Part shown: piece after piece, positions 35,458 to 44,250 of the stretch
How the letters are laid out: each line of letters opens with the position of its first letter
Position numbering within the stretch: the first letter of the stretch is position 1
Source: AM-0621 sp964386705
Lineage (GTDB): Bacteria; Planctomycetota; Planctomycetia; Planctomycetales; Planctomycetaceae
DNA: 64,000 nucleotides
NCBI GenBank assembly: GCA_964386705.1
Contig: CAYLTY010000008.1
Coordinates: 1-64,000 of the forward strand
Direction: 5' to 3'
Made by a program: the position numbers and the translations under genes
Notes under the pieces: generated by a model
What the model was told of the DNA's origin: nothing
The model's input: only the letters and a program-made list of their open reading frames with translations
The model's database searches: none

Positions 35458-36153
35458 ATGCGGTTCATCTTTCAGCAGGAAATGCACGCGTATCCGGACG
35501 AGAACGAGTATCGGCTGATTCGGCCTGGCGTCGTTGAAGTACACGTCTGGAAAGAGCTGCCGAGAGATGAGCAGGGCGAGGAGATCCTGCCGTCCGACAA
35601 CGAGGAAATGGACGTGCTGGGGGCGAGAATCGCCTTGGACTTTCTGGATGTTGACCGCGTGCTTCATCTAGGGCTTGACCTCTTCGATGTGTGCGATGAG
35701 GACTCAAACCCGTGGGCTTGGCTCCATGACGCGCTGTTTGATGGGAAGGGTGAATTGCTCGATGGTGCCCTGATCGAGTCCCGCTGCAGCGAGTTGGCCC
35801 TCATTTACAAGGCGTGCTTTCATCCGGGCTTGAACGACTGGAGGGACTACATCATCTCCAGCATCACCGATCTGATGCCGTACTCGACGGTGCTGGCCAC
35901 CTACCCTGATATCTCCCCAACCCCGCCCCTGGATCTGGAGAGACTTGGGTTTCATGCTACGAAGCGGTCCGAACTCGTCGTTCGCGAAGGGACTTTGAAG
36001 CATCCCTACAGCCACCTCGACGAACCCCGGAATCCGCACGACGTGAGACTGCCAGCCGACGCCACCGAGTTCGTGAAGAACCTGTGGGTGGGTGCTGCCT
36101 GCCAAGGCCGTGGTCCCACCCATCTCAAGCTAGTAGGGCTGGATGACGACTAA
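35458..36153 (+). CDS. Hypothetical acidic protein, possible lysogenic cargo
   Basis: 231 residues, acidic, with no membrane segment and no recognised family. GGGAGCGGGC precedes the ATG at 35458. It converges on the end of the late operon, 14 bp away, with no obvious terminator between. Isolated position between early and late regions and its own intergenic region suggest an independently expressed gene. Confidence 0.55.
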   Translation: MRFIFQQEMHAYPDENEYRLIRPGVVEVHVWKELPRDEQGEEILPSDNEEMDVLGARIALDFLDVDRVLHLGLDLFDVCDEDSNPWAWLHDALFDGKGELLDGALIESRCSELALIYKACFHPGLNDWRDYIISSITDLMPYSTVLATYPDISPTPPLDLERLGFHATKRSELVVREGTLKHPYSHLDEPRNPHDVRLPADATEFVKNLWVGAACQGRGPTHLKLVGLDDD

Positions 36154-36167
36154 GCGGCAGATGCTGG

Positions 36168-36527
36168 TCAGAACGTGCCGCGTGTGTGATGCGGGCAGTT
36201 GCTGCAGAAGGTCGCGGGGGCTTGAGGACGGCGCTGGTCGGCACAGTCGACGGTGAGCAGCTCGCAACGATAAATGGGCAGCATCACGATCGCGGGGCAG
36301 GTGCAGGGTTCCTCGCGGTGTGAATCGACGGCTCGATGTTCACACCGGAAGTCGTTCGCGTGACGCAGCTCCGCCCGACGCTCGGCTGCGCTTATCGCTT
36401 TATCGGAAGGCGATAATTCAGATACGCGCGAGTGCATGGGGCAACGCTCCGGCGGCAGCCCCGTCGCGTGGCAGCGGCCTGCGACCAGGTGGCAGGCGTC
36501 TTCAGCGATCGGAGCGGCGGGCTTCAT
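36168..36527 (-). CDS. Small Cys/His-rich protein, last gene of the late operon
   Basis: 119 residues with about 12 Cys and several His (CHLVAGRCHATGLPPERCPMH, FRCEH, CTCPAI, YRCEL, CSNCPHH), which suggests two or more bound zinc ions. ATG at 36527 overlaps the stop of the upstream gene (ATGA). Comparable small Cys-rich proteins end the fibre gene blocks of related planctomycete prophages in my recollection, but no function is known. Confidence 0.55.
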   Translation of the reverse strand: MKPAAPIAEDACHLVAGRCHATGLPPERCPMHSRVSELSPSDKAISAAERRAELRHANDFRCEHRAVDSHREEPCTCPAIVMLPIYRCELLTVDCADQRRPQAPATFCSNCPHHTRGTF

Positions 36528-38296
36528 GGGTTGTGCCAGACTTTGAGGTTCGACCATGCGCCGCCCCAATGCGCGACAAGCCCGATATTCACGACGGCAG
36601 TTGACCAGGTCCAACCGAGAGTGCTCACGTCGCCGAGCCAGGGCGCAGACTGGAGACTGCGTCCGTTGACCCAGACTTCGACGATGTACCGGAATGCCAC
36701 CCAGTCGTCGCCAATGCAGCCGCCCGCGATCAGCTGGCTGTTTGGAATGCGTTTCACAACCATCGCGAGCCGCGTACCGTCTTCAATCGCACTGCCGTTG
36801 CAGGCCAGATACCGCGTCGTGCTGGGGTTGGTGCCATAGGTGCCAGTCAGCGACGCGGGCGGTCCGTCACAGAACCCCGGATCGGGCAGCTCGTCGCAAG
36901 GGCAGGGCCAGCCGTAGGGAGCACGCGGGTGCAGGTTGTATGTATCGGCCAGCCCCGCGCGATCGGTGATGGCCTGACTCACGCGCACCAGTCCGGTCGA
37001 CGTCAGCGCCCCACCAGCCTCGAACAGAGCGAGCTGGTGCCCCAGCGTGACCTTACCGAAAGGCGCAATCATCAGACCGCATTCCTGTGAGTGCAGCCGG
37101 TCGGTCGGTGGCAGTCCACCTGGCCGCTCGTCGAAGCGATAGCGGCGGTCCTGATCGTTGATCCGTTTCCAAGTCACCTCGGCGGTCAGTTGAAACGTTT
37201 CGGTGTACGGTGGCGGTGATGGCAGCGTGTGAGGAATCCAGCCGACTCCCGAGAGGTATTCGCCCAACCCGCCGCCGATGGTCTCGTAGAGCACCATCCC
37301 GTCGCGGCTGGAGAACGCTCCACCGTCGCCACCGTACAGCGGCGTTTCGCCGTCGTCGTTGAAGTAGATCGCGCCGGCCGTGGCCATCGAGCCAGGCACG
37401 CCAGCGTTCAACGGTTCGTCGACGATCAATGAGCCAGGCACAGCGGGCGCGTCGTTCGGCCCTGCCGTCTTGTAGCTGCCGTGAGCGCTGATCGTGCCAC
37501 AGAGCGGAGCCGTCACCATCAACAGATCGAGCTCGCGGGCAACGACATCAGACCGCAAACAGAACACCATGCCGACGCGATCGATCGGGGTTGAGTCATA
37601 CAGGTCCAGCGCCGGACGAATGTCGTCGTTCGGCACGCCGTTCACGTCGAGCGTGCCGAACCAATCTCCGACCAACCGGTACGGGTTCGAGAGCACGGCC
37701 TCTTCAGCCGTTGAGCGGTGGGCACTGTCAGCACGATGCACACCGATGGTGTAATCGACTTCGCTGCCAGCGCAGTATTCGTCCTTAACGTTCGCCTGGA
37801 GTCGCGGCCAGCAGCAAGGGTTCGGCGGGAAGAGTGGCGCGTGTGACACGTCGGTGGGTTCGGTGAAGTACTTCACGCCGCCTTGCTCCAGCGCGATGCC
37901 CGTCAGCAGTGCGGGATCGTCTTCCGATCCGGTCCAGCCGACCGCTCGGCTGACCTTGATTCTGGTGCCCCAAGTGATGTCGGAGATGGACCCGATCACG
38001 GAAGGGTCTAGCGCCGTGGGTGAATCGAACCATACGACGAAGTAGGTCCGCCACGGGACTCCTCCGGGCTGCACTTTGATGTTCAGCTTGTGGCGTCCAG
38101 GTGCCCCGATGGAAAACGTGACTTGAGCTGCGCAGCCGAACGCCAGCGTTTCGGTAACCGGGTTGCTCCCGATCGCCAGTGCACGCGTCGAACCCAAGCT
38201 GGGGTGATTGGTCGAGTCGGTGACAGTCGGTGCGCACGCGACGCCTGGTTCCGTGGCTGTCTCACCCGCGCAGCACTTGGTGCGGAGAATGGTCAC
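36524..38296 (-). CDS. Putative tail/fibre protein, Cys-rich
   Basis: 590 residues, GTG start. Rich in Gly, Pro, Thr and beta-prone stretches, with many Cys in the first 200 residues. The C-terminal part (about 480-590) looks like a jelly-roll or LamG-type domain (NSQLIAGGCIGDDWVAFRYI, VNIGLVAHWGGAW). Its start follows the stop of the upstream gene directly (TAAGTG). Position among fibre genes suggests a receptor-binding role. No family firmly recognised. Confidence 0.5.
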   Translation of the reverse strand: MTILRTKCCAGETATEPGVACAPTVTDSTNHPSLGSTRALAIGSNPVTETLAFGCAAQVTFSIGAPGRHKLNIKVQPGGVPWRTYFVVWFDSPTALDPSVIGSISDITWGTRIKVSRAVGWTGSEDDPALLTGIALEQGGVKYFTEPTDVSHAPLFPPNPCCWPRLQANVKDEYCAGSEVDYTIGVHRADSAHRSTAEEAVLSNPYRLVGDWFGTLDVNGVPNDDIRPALDLYDSTPIDRVGMVFCLRSDVVARELDLLMVTAPLCGTISAHGSYKTAGPNDAPAVPGSLIVDEPLNAGVPGSMATAGAIYFNDDGETPLYGGDGGAFSSRDGMVLYETIGGGLGEYLSGVGWIPHTLPSPPPYTETFQLTAEVTWKRINDQDRRYRFDERPGGLPPTDRLHSQECGLMIAPFGKVTLGHQLALFEAGGALTSTGLVRVSQAITDRAGLADTYNLHPRAPYGWPCPCDELPDPGFCDGPPASLTGTYGTNPSTTRYLACNGSAIEDGTRLAMVVKRIPNSQLIAGGCIGDDWVAFRYIVEVWVNGRSLQSAPWLGDVSTLGWTWSTAVVNIGLVAHWGGAWSNLKVWHNP

Positions 38297-39163
38297 TTAC
38301 GATGGCTCCGCATACGACGTGGTCTGATCGGCCACCGGTGTGATGTTGCAGCTCGCCCGCTGCACGCGCCAGCCGGAGCGATCAAACGACCGGACACCGA
38401 CGAAGGTTCCGCTGCTCAGCACAAGATGCACGTCAGGATTCACCACCCGGACGTATTCATCGAGCTGAACCCACTGATTGCCGCGCCGCTCGCGCAACCG
38501 CACGCGGCCCGTGGCCACCGTGATTGCCGTCGCGTCGCCATCGGCATTCGCCAAGCCACCGTCGTCGAGGTAGCCCTCCAGCTCGATGGGAGCGACCGGG
38601 TTGAGCTGCACCAGAGCCCAGCGTTTGCCGTCATCATCGGCGGCAGCGGGCGGTGCGAGCTGAATGATTCTGGCCAAGCCGCCGGAGCACGTGTGCGCGT
38701 ACTCGTGTTCGTCGTGAGTCGGGCTCACGTACATGTGATGCTCATCGAGCACATCAACCTTCACCCAGGCGTCTCCCGCGACGCAAACCGGGGCCACGAT
38801 GCCGGGGTGCATGTCCCGGAGTGCGATGCACCAATCCAAACGGTGGTCGGTTTCATCAGGGTCGCAGCTGGTCGTGATCTGAGGCACCACACCGACGCAG
38901 CCTGGTTGCGCGAGGAAGCGGCTTTCGACGGTCGGGCCGTCGAAGTCGATCAACGCCTGGCTGCGATCGATGCCCAGCACGCCACCTTTCGGAATGACCT
39001 GGTCGGTGCTGTTGAGACAACGGAAGGGCACCGGGCCAGGTCGGTGGGCTTCGGTGCGATTGCCCATCGTCTGCTGGCTCAACGCGGCGTTGCGCATCGC
39101 GTTCCAACCAGCTGCCGACTTGTAGACCTGGGGACCGCCCTGAGCTGCTCTTGGGATCATCAT
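38297..39163 (-). CDS. Putative tail-associated structural protein
   Basis: 288 residues, beyond the tape measure in the fibre block. The N terminus (RAAQGGPQVYKSAAGWNAMRNAA) and the sequence that follows resemble small phage tail-associated proteins, and the C-terminal two-thirds is beta-prone. No family firmly recognised. Tight spacing on both sides. Confidence 0.45.
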   Translation of the reverse strand: MMIPRAAQGGPQVYKSAAGWNAMRNAALSQQTMGNRTEAHRPGPVPFRCLNSTDQVIPKGGVLGIDRSQALIDFDGPTVESRFLAQPGCVGVVPQITTSCDPDETDHRLDWCIALRDMHPGIVAPVCVAGDAWVKVDVLDEHHMYVSPTHDEHEYAHTCSGGLARIIQLAPPAAADDDGKRWALVQLNPVAPIELEGYLDDGGLANADGDATAITVATGRVRLRERRGNQWVQLDEYVRVVNPDVHLVLSSGTFVGVRSFDRSGWRVQRASCNITPVADQTTSYAEPS

Positions 39164-39175
39164 CAGTCGTACCGC

Positions 39176-41158
39176 TTAGAGGATATCCGCCTTGACCACC
39201 TTGAAAGTGATGTCGGCTTTGTTGGAGTAGCCCTTGCTGCGGGCGACGGTGGCACCGCCACCCGTTGCCGTGGCGGTCGCGGTGCGATGCGCCACGACTT
39301 CATAGCTGTTCGCATCGATAATCCGCTGCACCAGAAACAAGCCGGTCAACGTCAGCCCGCCAACCTCTTCTTCGGCCAGGTACCACACGTGATTGCCCGC
39401 CACCAGGGCATGGGCTGGATGCTCAACGGCGATCAGGTTGCTGTCGGCGGTCGTCGTGAACGCGTCGACCAGATCTTCGACGGTCTCAGTCCCGTGGCAG
39501 AACTCCAGCAGGCACGTGTGAGTCTCGGTCCCTGTGCCGGGTTCCCGGTCGTCGTCGATGAGGTTCGTGTCACGCGGCAACAGATCCCAGGCCAACGCAC
39601 CATCCGTGATGGAGAGTTGACCGCCGGAGACGACTTCCGTGGGCGTGAGCAGCGTGTGTTCTTCCTTTTCGTAGAGCGTCAGCAACACAAAATCGAAGTC
39701 CGTTTCGTCGAGTGCGTGACCATGCTCGTCCTTGATGACGGCAGTGATCTGGTTGCTGGTCTCTTCGCGGAACTTCAGGTCCTTGCTGCCGAACTGATTG
39801 AGGACGTTGCTCAGTACCACATACTTGAATTCGGGAGCTGTCACAGACGGCAGCGTGCGGTTGGACGTGGCGGCGATCGTCACGCGCTGCAGTATGGCCG
39901 GGTCGACGAACTCCAGCGTGGTCGAGTCCGCCACGATTGTCGTTCGCGACAGGATGCCCGCCGTGACTGCCGTAGTGGAATCAGCTGCCAGCGTGACGCG
40001 CGAGAGAACGCCACCGGTCACCGCCGTGGTGGAGTCCGCCACGATGGTGACGCGTGACAACGTTCCGGGATCAGTGACGAAGGCTTCCGTTGAATCCGCT
40101 TCGATGGTGACGCGGGACAGAATGCCCGCCGTGACGGCTGTGGTGGAGTCCGCGGCTACGGTGACGCGTGAGAGCATGCCCGCCGTCACCGCTTCGCTTG
40201 AATCGGCCACGATCGTGACGCGGGAGAGCGTGCCACCGCTCAAGGCGGTGGTCGAGTCAGCGACGATCGTAGCTCGAGAGAGGATGCCGCCGCTGACGGC
40301 CGTGGTGGAATCAGCGGCCAGCGTGACGCGGGACAGGGTGCTACCGCTCACGGCGGTTGTGGAATCCGCGACGATCGTGGCTCGGCTCAAAGTGCCTTCG
40401 AAGCCGAAGCCATAGAATCGACCGGACCCAATGTCGTACAGCACGTCGGATTCGTAACCGGTCAACACGCGATTGTAGATCAGCACACCATCGGCGGTGA
40501 CGCTGTCGCTGGTGGTCGCGCTGCCGATCTGTACTCGCCGCAAGGTCTGCGGAGAACCGACCACATCATCGATCGTGTGCGTCGACGTCGTGGGCGTGCC
40601 ATTGTCGAGCTGCAGCGACTGGTTGCCGTCTTCGAACCGTGCAACGAAGAAATGCCAGACGGTCGGATCGGCGATCGCGGACAGCGTCAGCGTGCGGTAC
40701 GTGTCGGACGAATCGTAAAACGCCATCGTCGGCACATGCGTGCCACCGGACGAGTTCAGCAGCACCTGCACATCAGGATTCGCACTGGTGTGGCTGGCCC
40801 CCGCTTCCGTCAGGCATACGAGTACCCGGTTGTGACCGCTGCCCGTGTTGTTGTCGCACTTGAACCACCCGCACAGCGTGATGCCGTTACCCGGATCAAC
40901 GTCGGTGGCCGCGTCGCCGCGCAGGGACTTGCCACTGCACGTGACACCGTAGTTGTGCTTGCCGGTGGACTGAGTCACGGAGCCCGTTGAGCCCACCACG
41001 GACAGGTTGCAGAAGTTGTAACTGTCGTGCCCCAGGTCAGCGGCGTTCTCGAACTGGTACGAGGCAATGAGGCCATCCAAGAGCGTGTTGGCCACGCTCT
41101 CGTTGGGTTCGAGATCCTGTAGTAAGTGCAGCGCTGGTAGTAAGCGTCGGAAAAGCAT
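39176..41158 (-). CDS. Tail fibre with LamG-like head and 18-residue repeats
   Basis: 660 residues. Residues 25-250 have a LamG/concanavalin pattern (LIASYQFENAADLGHDSYNF; ITLCGWFKCDN; WHFFVARFEDGNQSLQLDNG; GVLIYNRVLTGYE) likely to bind glycans. Residues 256-432 are ten tandem units of 18 or 20 residues, consensus xLSRVTIxADSTTAVxxG, which should form a repetitive shaft. The remaining part (about 440-660) is a mixed beta domain. Probably a receptor-binding fibre. Confidence 0.65.
   Translation of the reverse strand: MLFRRLLPALHLLQDLEPNESVANTLLDGLIASYQFENAADLGHDSYNFCNLSVVGSTGSVTQSTGKHNYGVTCSGKSLRGDAATDVDPGNGITLCGWFKCDNNTGSGHNRVLVCLTEAGASHTSANPDVQVLLNSSGGTHVPTMAFYDSSDTYRTLTLSAIADPTVWHFFVARFEDGNQSLQLDNGTPTTSTHTIDDVVGSPQTLRRVQIGSATTSDSVTADGVLIYNRVLTGYESDVLYDIGSGRFYGFGFEGTLSRATIVADSTTAVSGSTLSRVTLAADSTTAVSGGILSRATIVADSTTALSGGTLSRVTIVADSSEAVTAGMLSRVTVAADSTTAVTAGILSRVTIEADSTEAFVTDPGTLSRVTIVADSTTAVTGGVLSRVTLAADSTTAVTAGILSRTTIVADSTTLEFVDPAILQRVTIAATSNRTLPSVTAPEFKYVVLSNVLNQFGSKDLKFREETSNQITAVIKDEHGHALDETDFDFVLLTLYEKEEHTLLTPTEVVSGGQLSITDGALAWDLLPRDTNLIDDDREPGTGTETHTCLLEFCHGTETVEDLVDAFTTTADSNLIAVEHPAHALVAGNHVWYLAEEEVGGLTLTGLFLVQRIIDANSYEVVAHRTATATATGGGATVARSKGYSNKADITFKVVKADIL
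39863..40393 (-). repeat. 54-bp tandem repeats in the fibre gene
   Basis: Ten units of 54 or 60 bp, each encoding LSR-x-T-xx-ADST. Units differ at synonymous sites as well as at a few residues, so they are not recent copies. Unit number could change by recombination and alter fibre length. Confidence 0.8.
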
Positions 41159-41224
41159 GGCGGTCTCTCAGGCCACGTGCGGATTTCTTGGGGCTGTCGG
41201 CACACGGAGGATGCCGACTACCGA

Positions 41225-41920
41225 TCACGTCGAATCGCGACCAATGACCCGCGTCAGCAGCCGCGTTGTGCCACCGATCACGAATGAGAACTCGGCAATC
41301 CCGGCTTCACCCAGTGTCAGCCGGTTGGTGCTCGTGCGGTCCAGCTTCCAGTGGTACGACGAACTGACCTGCCCCATCGTAGCGGCGGCGAACAGCTCGC
41401 TGCCGTCGCTGCGTTTGACGACTCTCAGCGTCGGAGCCGCGTCCAGACCGGACGTCATGCGAGCCCCGTTCTTGTAGAGGCTGACGGTGTACTCATCGCC
41501 CGCCAGTGCCTGGTCCCGCGTGAATTGGATCTCCGCGTGATACACGTCGCCCAGGGCTGTCAGACCCAAGTCGGTGCCGTTGGCGATATCCGGCACCAGC
41601 ATCGCGGAGGCATGGCCATAGGTCTCGACGATGAAGGCGTTGTCGTCGACAACCTTCGTTGCGGAATCAACGATGGTGACGGTCACCTGCTTACAACTCA
41701 GCTCAGTGCCCGTGAGGATGAACTCCCACGCACCGTTGGTGTAGCTCGGCAGATTCGCGATGTTCGCGGTAGATCCGCCATCCTTGCTGACCTTCACGTC
41801 GCCAGCGGCGGGCGTCCAATCGGTATTGATGGCGAAGTCCGTCGAACCCGCTTTGGTCATCGGAATTCTGATCAGAGTTCCGCCGGTCAGAGTCACGTTG
41901 TATTTGCGTCGGAAGACCAT
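41225..41920 (-). CDS. Putative tail/baseplate structural protein
   Basis: 231 residues, beta-rich, no family recognised. Two Ig-like beta segments may be present (about 5-95 and 105-225; LTGGTLIRIPMTKAGSTDFA, WEFILTGTEL, YHAEIQFTRDQALAGDEYTV). Its Shine-Dalgarno AAGGA sits in a hairpin tetraloop directly before the start, like several other late genes. Confidence 0.5.
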   Translation of the reverse strand: MVFRRKYNVTLTGGTLIRIPMTKAGSTDFAINTDWTPAAGDVKVSKDGGSTANIANLPSYTNGAWEFILTGTELSCKQVTVTIVDSATKVVDDNAFIVETYGHASAMLVPDIANGTDLGLTALGDVYHAEIQFTRDQALAGDEYTVSLYKNGARMTSGLDAAPTLRVVKRSDGSELFAAATMGQVSSSYHWKLDRTSTNRLTLGEAGIAEFSFVIGGTTRLLTRVIGRDST

Positions 41921-41921
41921 C

Positions 41922-41935
41922 GTTCATCCTTGAAC
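41922..41935 (-). promoter_or_regulatory. AGGA tetraloop hairpin at a start codon
   Basis: GTTCA-AGGA-TGAAC, a perfect 5-bp stem with the Shine-Dalgarno AAGGA at the loop, one base before the ATG at 41920. The shape and the loop sequence match CsrA binding sites. Confidence 0.7.
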
Positions 41936-42495
41936 TAACAGGTACCGCGAGAGAGCCCGCGACAGAGGCCGCGAGGGAGTCGTTGTTTGAGCACTGCCTG
42001 GCTGGGACCGCCACCGCCGCCACCCGTGTTGATAGTGAGCGTCGCAGTCACGGTCCCGACCGAACCACCGGCATAGGACGGCTGGAACCCGATGAACGTG
42101 ATCTTGTCGCCGTCGATCATGCCGATCAGTTCGTTGACCTGCGCGGTGACGTCGAAATCTTTCGAGGTCAGCCCGTTGAGGTCCCACTCGGTATACGCCG
42201 CCGTTTTGTAGTCCTGGTACGCGGTGCCGTAGGCGTTGGACCAATCGAGCGGCGCGCCCCAGTCTTCCATCGTCACGCAATGAAAGCGGACAACGGCGGT
42301 GTTTCCGGGGTCGCCGAATCCGGTCAGATGCAGCGTGGCGGAAGTCACCGACCCGCCCGCGAGAATCGCAGACAGGCCGGAGAACTCGATGAACGCCAGC
42401 GCGTCGGTCGGGTTGTACTCGATGATCACGCCCGACTGCGGTGGGGCGTACCAGGTACCCGCACCGCCGTAGGAGTAAGCCGATGGGCTATACAT
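41935..42495 (-). CDS. Putative tail fibre protein with DNRLRE-like domain
   Basis: 186 residues. The pattern IEYNPTDALAFIEFSGLSAI, SVTSATLHLTGFGDP, TEWDLNGLTSKDFDVT and KITFIGFQPSYA is that of DNRLRE-type beta-sandwich domains used in surface binding. A Gly-rich hinge and a short basic, Cys-containing tail (CRGLSRGTC) end the protein. Likely part of the fibre block. Confidence 0.5.
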   Translation of the reverse strand: MYSPSAYSYGGAGTWYAPPQSGVIIEYNPTDALAFIEFSGLSAILAGGSVTSATLHLTGFGDPGNTAVVRFHCVTMEDWGAPLDWSNAYGTAYQDYKTAAYTEWDLNGLTSKDFDVTAQVNELIGMIDGDKITFIGFQPSYAGGSVGTVTATLTINTGGGGGGPSQAVLKQRLPRGLCRGLSRGTC

Positions 42496-42507
42496 AGCCG
42501 CTCCCGA

Positions 42508-43386
42508 TTAGATAGCGAGCTTCAGGAAGCCCAGCGTGGGTTCGTAGAGTGGCAACGCGACGCCGCTGAGCGTCTTGTCCGAGTCGAGCCGCTGGAGCGC
42601 CAACGGGATGTCGGACGTTGATGGTGAACCACCGACCTTCAGGCAGAAGAGCAGGTACCGGCACGCTGCAGTCGAAGCCCCCGAGTTCGGGAACGTGAGC
42701 GTGGAGCACGTGGCCATGATGTACCCCGTGGGGTTCGACCAGGTGAGGCCGGACACCGTCTGCCGCGCGTAACTGGCAGCATCGCATTCACCCAGCGTGG
42801 TGAAGCTGGCCAGCGTCGCTGGTTCTTCACCGAGGCATGACGTGGTGGTCATCAACAGCCGTGCGTAGACGTTGCCGCTGGTGGCCAGCGTCACGGTGTT
42901 GTTGACGATCGCCGCCAAACCGGCGGGGTAGATCTTGTGAGTGGTGGCGGCGGTCGAGATGTCGAAGAGACCGTACCCGTGAGGGAAGATCGGTTGCGTT
43001 GTGCCACTCAAACTCTTCGCCGAATCGAGGTCCGCATAGACCAGGGGAATGTTGGCACTCGAACTGCCGCCGAGATTGATGGCAATCAATCCGCCAGTGA
43101 TGGAGTCACCCGGATGGCTTCCCGCATTGGAGAAGCTCATATCATTCGCGACGACCTTCATGCCGCCGCTGATGACGGTGCCGCTGACACCGGACAAAGT
43201 CTGCTGCGCGTAACTCGAATCACGGCACTCGTTCAGCGTGGTGTATGCCGCGATCGTGGCGGCACTCTCAGTGCCAGCCGAGTGGCCGCTCCGCAGCAAC
43301 AGCGCCTTGAGGGCACTGGCACCGGTGATGTTGTTGGTCTGATTCATGACGCGGAGCAGACCCGCTCCGTTGGCTTTGACGGTCAT
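42508..43386 (-). CDS. Structural protein with internal duplication
   Basis: 292 residues built from two similar halves. In the first, YAQQTLSGVSG ... IPLVYADLDSAKSLSGT; in the second, YARQTVSGLTW ... IPLALQRLDSDKTLSGV, about 145 residues apart, each preceded by TLNEC/TLGEC. The repeated unit is beta-rich, fitting a tail-associated structural or fibre component. Its start codon is inside the best hairpin of the set (43386-43403). Confidence 0.55.
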   Translation of the reverse strand: MTVKANGAGLLRVMNQTNNITGASALKALLLRSGHSAGTESAATIAAYTTLNECRDSSYAQQTLSGVSGTVISGGMKVVANDMSFSNAGSHPGDSITGGLIAINLGGSSSANIPLVYADLDSAKSLSGTTQPIFPHGYGLFDISTAATTHKIYPAGLAAIVNNTVTLATSGNVYARLLMTTTSCLGEEPATLASFTTLGECDAASYARQTVSGLTWSNPTGYIMATCSTLTFPNSGASTAACRYLLFCLKVGGSPSTSDIPLALQRLDSDKTLSGVALPLYEPTLGFLKLAI

Positions 43387-43403
43387 TTCACATCCTTGTG
43401 AAA
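43386..43403 (-). promoter_or_regulatory. AGGA tetraloop hairpin with consensus CsrA site
   Basis: TTTCACA-AGGA-TGTGAAA: perfect 7-bp stem, the last base being the A of the start codon. The central ACAAGGATGT agrees with the published CsrA selection consensus RUACARGGAUGU. The hairpin covers the Shine-Dalgarno and start, so a bound protein would block initiation. Confidence 0.75.
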
Positions 43404-43404
43404 G

Positions 43405-44247
43405 TTAGATGCCGAACACCTTGAAGTCGGCGTATCGGTAAACCTGATTGACGAACGCGAAGACGGGTCCCTTGATCATCATCTTGGGTGGAGTGGGACC
43501 GCCGCCGGTCCCAGGCATCGGGTCGGCAGACATCTCTTCGGAGTACACCCACAAGTAGTCGTGACCACGTTTGTCGATGGGCGGCAAGTTGCCGATCTGG
43601 ATGCCAGTGACGTTCTCTTCGACCACGAATTCCAGAGTCAGCTTGGAAAGTGCGGTGCCTTCCTCATCGAGCTTGATCGTGTCTTCGAAGGTGTACTTCT
43701 TGAACCGGAGCTCGCCGGGGTCGTACCCCTTGAACTTCTTGCTGTTCACCTTCTTCGACATCTTGGCGATCTTGGCCAGGTACGAATCCGAGATCACCCC
43801 GCGTTGAACGTGAAACTCCATCAGGATCGTGGCGCCGCTGACCTCGATTTCGACGCCATTGATGGTGCCGTCTGACTCGTAACCGATGACTCCGCTGGTA
43901 TCCGGAATCACCCGTCCCGCAATGCCTACGGCTGAGACAACAGCGAGCGGGACGTAGATCTTTTCCCGGCCACCTTCGCCGTCGACCATGATGCGGAGTT
44001 CGCCCTCTTTGGGCATCCGCTTGATGCCGTAGACGATCTCACACGACCAACAATCGTCGGTGAAGTCCACGATGCGGATGGAGGTCCGAAGTAGCCCTTC
44101 GACCGACGTGTCGGGCGTTTGCGCAATCAGCTCTTGTCGCGCCACGATGCGGTCCGTGGTGCCGAACACAAACCATTCTTCAGTGACGGTGGGCGTGTCG
44201 CCGAAGTTCTGCTCTAACCGCTGGCCTTGCTCAACGATGACGGTCAT
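43405..44247 (-). CDS. Putative tail tip / distal tail protein
   Basis: 280 residues immediately after the tape-measure gene, where siphoviruses carry the distal tail protein. It is beta-rich at the N terminus and has a basic stretch (KMSKKVNSKKFKGYDP). No family firmly recognised. A good GGAGG lies before the start, within the end of the tape-measure gene, without a hairpin. Confidence 0.5.
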   Translation of the reverse strand: MTVIVEQGQRLEQNFGDTPTVTEEWFVFGTTDRIVARQELIAQTPDTSVEGLLRTSIRIVDFTDDCWSCEIVYGIKRMPKEGELRIMVDGEGGREKIYVPLAVVSAVGIAGRVIPDTSGVIGYESDGTINGVEIEVSGATILMEFHVQRGVISDSYLAKIAKMSKKVNSKKFKGYDPGELRFKKYTFEDTIKLDEEGTALSKLTLEFVVEENVTGIQIGNLPPIDKRGHDYLWVYSEEMSADPMPGTGGGPTPPKMMIKGPVFAFVNQVYRYADFKVFGI

Positions 44248-44250
44248 CAG

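Noticed and set aside
38090..40057. A 655-codon open frame on the plus strand, opposite the fibre genes
   Set aside because: It is the antisense of three clear minus-strand genes with overlapping starts and stops and has the composition of a GC-rich shadow frame (Arg/His/Gln-rich, no domain). Similar long antisense frames occur opposite the tape measure and FHA genes.
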